From: Bordetella parapertussis
GTDB taxonomy: Bacteria; Pseudomonadota; Gammaproteobacteria; Burkholderiales; Burkholderiaceae_D
Assembly: GCA_945867725.1 (NCBI GenBank)
Contig: CAMBJI010000087.1
Coordinates: 1 to 7,829 of the forward strand
Direction: 5' to 3'
DNA length: 7,829 nucleotides
A program made the translations under genes and the position numbers. How positions within the stretch are numbered: position 1 is the stretch's first letter; every line of letters starts with the position of its first letter. This document shows positions 6,233 to 7,829 of the stretch, one piece after another. A model generated the notes under the pieces. The model was not told the origin of the DNA. It saw nothing but the letters and a program-made list of their open reading frames with translations, and made no database searches.

Positions 6233-6934
6233 ATGCGCATTACCATCCTAGATAACGACGCTGCTCAAGGCGAACAATTAACCAGCTGGCTAAGCGCGCC
6301 AGCGAATGAACTGCATCGCCTGGACTGCATGGACGCGATGCTCTTGCGTCTGCGCAAAGGCGAGATTGATCTGATGGTGGTGCACTGGCCAACGGCTACC
6401 GATGTACAACACCTCAAGGACGCCATCGACCAGCGATCTCCGATCGTGCCTCTGCTGCTGGTGACGGAGCGCTCAAAGGTGGATGCGCAGACCGTCTTGC
6501 TAAATCATCCGGCCGTCGATTATTTGCTTAAACCCCTTAGGCGGGCGGATCTTGTCACACGAGTTAACGTGCTGAAAATGCGATTTCACTCAGCCAGCGC
6601 CAAGGCAGAAGATCGTCATGTGCTCGGGTCTTACCTATTTGATACGCACGCAGCCCAGGTCAGCCTGAGTGGCGAGGTCATACGCCTGACCGAAAAAGAA
6701 TTCCGGCTTGCGCTGCTGTTCTTTCGACATATAGGCAAACCCCTGTCCCGTGCGTTTATCCTCGAGTCGGTCTGGCCGGAGAATGCAGAGTTTTCATCCC
6801 GCAGCATGGATACCCATGTATCCCGGGTGAGAACCAAGCTAGGCCTACAGCCTGCGCGGGGATTCCGGCTTGCGCCGGTCTACAGTTATGGCTACCGGCT
6901 GGAGCAAATCAAAGGCTGGGGCGATGCTGAATGA
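6233..6934 (+). CDS. OmpR/PhoB-type response regulator with degenerate receiver
   Basis: DNA-binding transcription factor of 233 residues: a receiver-like domain (about 1-118) plus a C-terminal winged helix (about 130-226). In the receiver the conserved Thr78 (LLLVTERSK) and Lys100-Pro101 (YLLKP) are present. The phospho-acceptor Asp, expected after strand 3 (DLMVVxW), is His51 (CAC), and the acidic pair after strand 1 reads Asp7-Asn8 instead of two acids. Phosphorylation in the normal way is therefore unlikely. The output domain is intact: LTEKEFRLALLFF, LSRAFILESVWP, then the recognition helix SRSMDTHVSRVRTKLG and the wing YSYGYRL. No sensor kinase gene is adjacent, and the gene looks monocistronic, with its own leader and a terminator candidate after it. 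Family assignment is firm; target genes and signal are unknown. Confidence 0.9.
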   Translation: MRITILDNDAAQGEQLTSWLSAPANELHRLDCMDAMLLRLRKGEIDLMVVHWPTATDVQHLKDAIDQRSPIVPLLLVTERSKVDAQTVLLNHPAVDYLLKPLRRADLVTRVNVLKMRFHSASAKAEDRHVLGSYLFDTHAAQVSLSGEVIRLTEKEFRLALLFFRHIGKPLSRAFILESVWPENAEFSSRSMDTHVSRVRTKLGLQPARGFRLAPVYSYGYRLEQIKGWGDAE

Positions 6935-6980
6935 ATCCGTGTTTTACGGCTCGTCAGCGTGCCCGTACGAAGCGGCGACA

Positions 6981-7009
6981 GGAAAATCAGGGACTTTTCC
7001 CCCTTTTTT
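6981..7009 (+). terminator. Probable intrinsic terminator after the response regulator
   Basis: GGAAAA (6981-6986) pairs with TTTTCC (6995-7000) across an 8-base loop, followed by CCC and six T residues (7004-7009). The stem is short and AT-rich, but the position, 46 bases after the stop and before the hemA promoter, fits a Rho-independent terminator. Confidence 0.5.
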
Positions 7010-7043
7010 AGCCGCGCGATATTCTGGTTTTTATTTAATCATT

Positions 7044-7071
7044 GCCGCTCTGAGTGCTGACGACCAGCGGC
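7044..7071. repeat. Inverted repeat spanning the hemA -35/-10 spacer
   Basis: GCCGCT (7044-7049) is mirrored by AGCGGC (7066-7071) with 16 bases between. The right arm ends immediately before the TATAAT box, so a protein bound to this dyad would overlap the promoter. It may be an operator; a 6-bp dyad can also arise by chance. Confidence 0.35.
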
Positions 7072-7077
7072 TATAAT
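7050..7077 (+). promoter_or_regulatory. Candidate sigma-70 promoter of hemA
   Basis: A perfect TATAAT lies at 7072-7077, which would place the transcription start near 7084 and leave a leader of about 25 bases before the hemA ATG. The -35 region is weak: CTGAGT at 7050-7055, 16 bases upstream, keeps only the central TGA of TTGACA. A weak -35 with a strong -10 is compatible with activator control. Confidence 0.6.
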
Positions 7078-7108
7078 AGATTCGAATTAACGTTTCCCGG
7101 CAACCCGC

Positions 7109-7829
7109 ATGCAACTGCTCGCCGTAGGGCTCAATCACACCACAGCGCCTGTCTCGCTCCGCGAGAAAGTAGCCTTCCCGGCCGACCAGCTCGGTCAGGC
7201 AGTGGCATCTGCGTGTGCGTGGTTTGGTGAATCAGGGCGGCAGTCCCATGAAACCGCGATTCTCTCTACCTGTAATCGAACCGAGATCTACGGTGCTAGC
7301 GCCAACGACGGCCAAATAGAAACAGCCATTGATGCGACCGCGCATTTTGTGGCGGATTATCACAAACTGCCTTACGCAGAACTTCGGCCTTACTTATATG
7401 CGCTGCCGCAGGATGATGCGGTTCGCCATGCCTTCCGCGTGGCCTCCGGCTTGGACTCCATGGTGCTTGGCGAGCCTCAGATTCTCGGCCAGATGAAAGA
7501 TGCGGTCCGTCAGGCCGAAGCAGCCGGCGGACTGGGCACTTATTTGCATCAAATGTTTCAGCGTACCTTTGCGGTTGCCAAGGAAGTGCGCACCACCACT
7601 GAGATCGGCGCGCACAGTGTCTCGATGGCAGCGGCCTCGGTGCGCTTATCCGAACGAATTTTCGACAAGCTCGCCGACCAGCACGTACTGTTCATCGGTG
7701 CTGGTGAAATGATCGAATTGTGCGCCACCCACTTCGCGGCGCATCATCCCAAAACACTGACGATTGCCAACCGTACGATCGAGCGCGCTGAACAACTCGC
7801 GAATCGTCTGGGCGGTAAAACCATGCGCC
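7109..7829 (+). CDS. hemA: Glutamyl-tRNA reductase (HemA), N-terminal part, cut by window end
   Basis: Reduces glutamyl-tRNA(Glu) with NADPH to glutamate-1-semialdehyde, the entry step of C5-pathway tetrapyrrole (heme) synthesis. The 240 codons present cover the catalytic domain and the start of the NADPH domain of a protein usually about 420 residues long. Clear motifs are [19 protein letters not shown] at the N-terminus; [10 protein letters not shown] with nucleophile Cys55; [20 protein letters not shown] (111-130); and the Rossmann VLFIGAGEM at 193-201, then TIANRT. The start ATG at 7109 has no clear Shine-Dalgarno (CCCGGCAACCCGC upstream), but the conserved N-terminus begins exactly there. 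The frame is open to the window edge. It follows a strong -10 box and a terminator candidate, so it appears to begin its own transcript. Confidence 0.96.
   Translation, partial: MQLLAVGLNHTTAPVSLREKVAFPADQLGQAVASACAWFGESGRQSHETAILSTCNRTEIYGASANDGQIETAIDATAHFVADYHKLPYAELRPYLYALPQDDAVRHAFRVASGLDSMVLGEPQILGQMKDAVRQAEAAGGLGTYLHQMFQRTFAVAKEVRTTTEIGAHSVSMAAASVRLSERIFDKLADQHVLFIGAGEMIELCATHFAAHHPKTLTIANRTIERAEQLANRLGGKTMR

Overview
The window looks like chromosomal DNA of a betaproteobacterium (Burkholderiales/Nitrosomonadales type, placed from protein resemblance only). It is moderately GC-rich and carries housekeeping genes at normal density. I see no phage, insertion sequence, CRISPR array or rRNA/tRNA gene.

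Layout. Positions 11-4099 (+) hold a tryptophan-biosynthesis block trpE-trpG-trpD-trpC. It covers the steps from chorismate to anthranilate (TrpE+TrpG), to phosphoribosyl-anthranilate (TrpD), and from CdRP to indole-3-glycerol phosphate (TrpC). trpF, trpB and trpA are not in the window. Convergent to it, on the minus strand (5598-4166), is a two-gene unit: a small secreted four-cysteine protein of unknown function, followed after 8 nt by a stand-alone FAD oxidoreductase resembling the C-terminal half of MnmC, which acts in tRNA wobble-uridine modification. Divergent from that pair (5673-6056, +) is a secreted surface-adhesin-E-like protein. Then come a monocistronic OmpR/PhoB-type response regulator with a degenerate receiver (6233-6934, +), a plausible terminator, a near-consensus -10 element, and the first 240 codons of hemA (glutamyl-tRNA reductase), which runs off the right edge.

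Most notable is the trpE-trpG junction. The last 20 or so codons of trpE occur twice. The second copy (1591-1656) sits directly before trpG, separated from the intact trpE stop by about 80 bp that contains palindromic, REP-like sequence. Over 20 codons the copies differ at 13 nucleotides and every difference is synonymous. The second copy is therefore the relic of a diverged, once-functional trpE end, most simply explained by allelic recombination, and it still supplies the trpG ribosome-binding site. The insert and the relic together also form an intact 49-codon reading frame that starts in an ATGA overlap with the trpE stop and ends 1 nt before trpG.

Other points worth a look are a 10-bp-period tandem array that forms the 3' end of the mnmC-like gene, a response regulator with His in place of the phospho-acceptor Asp, and an inverted repeat abutting the hemA -10 box. 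I did not find convincing evidence of a new multi-gene system; the rest is ordinary core genome.
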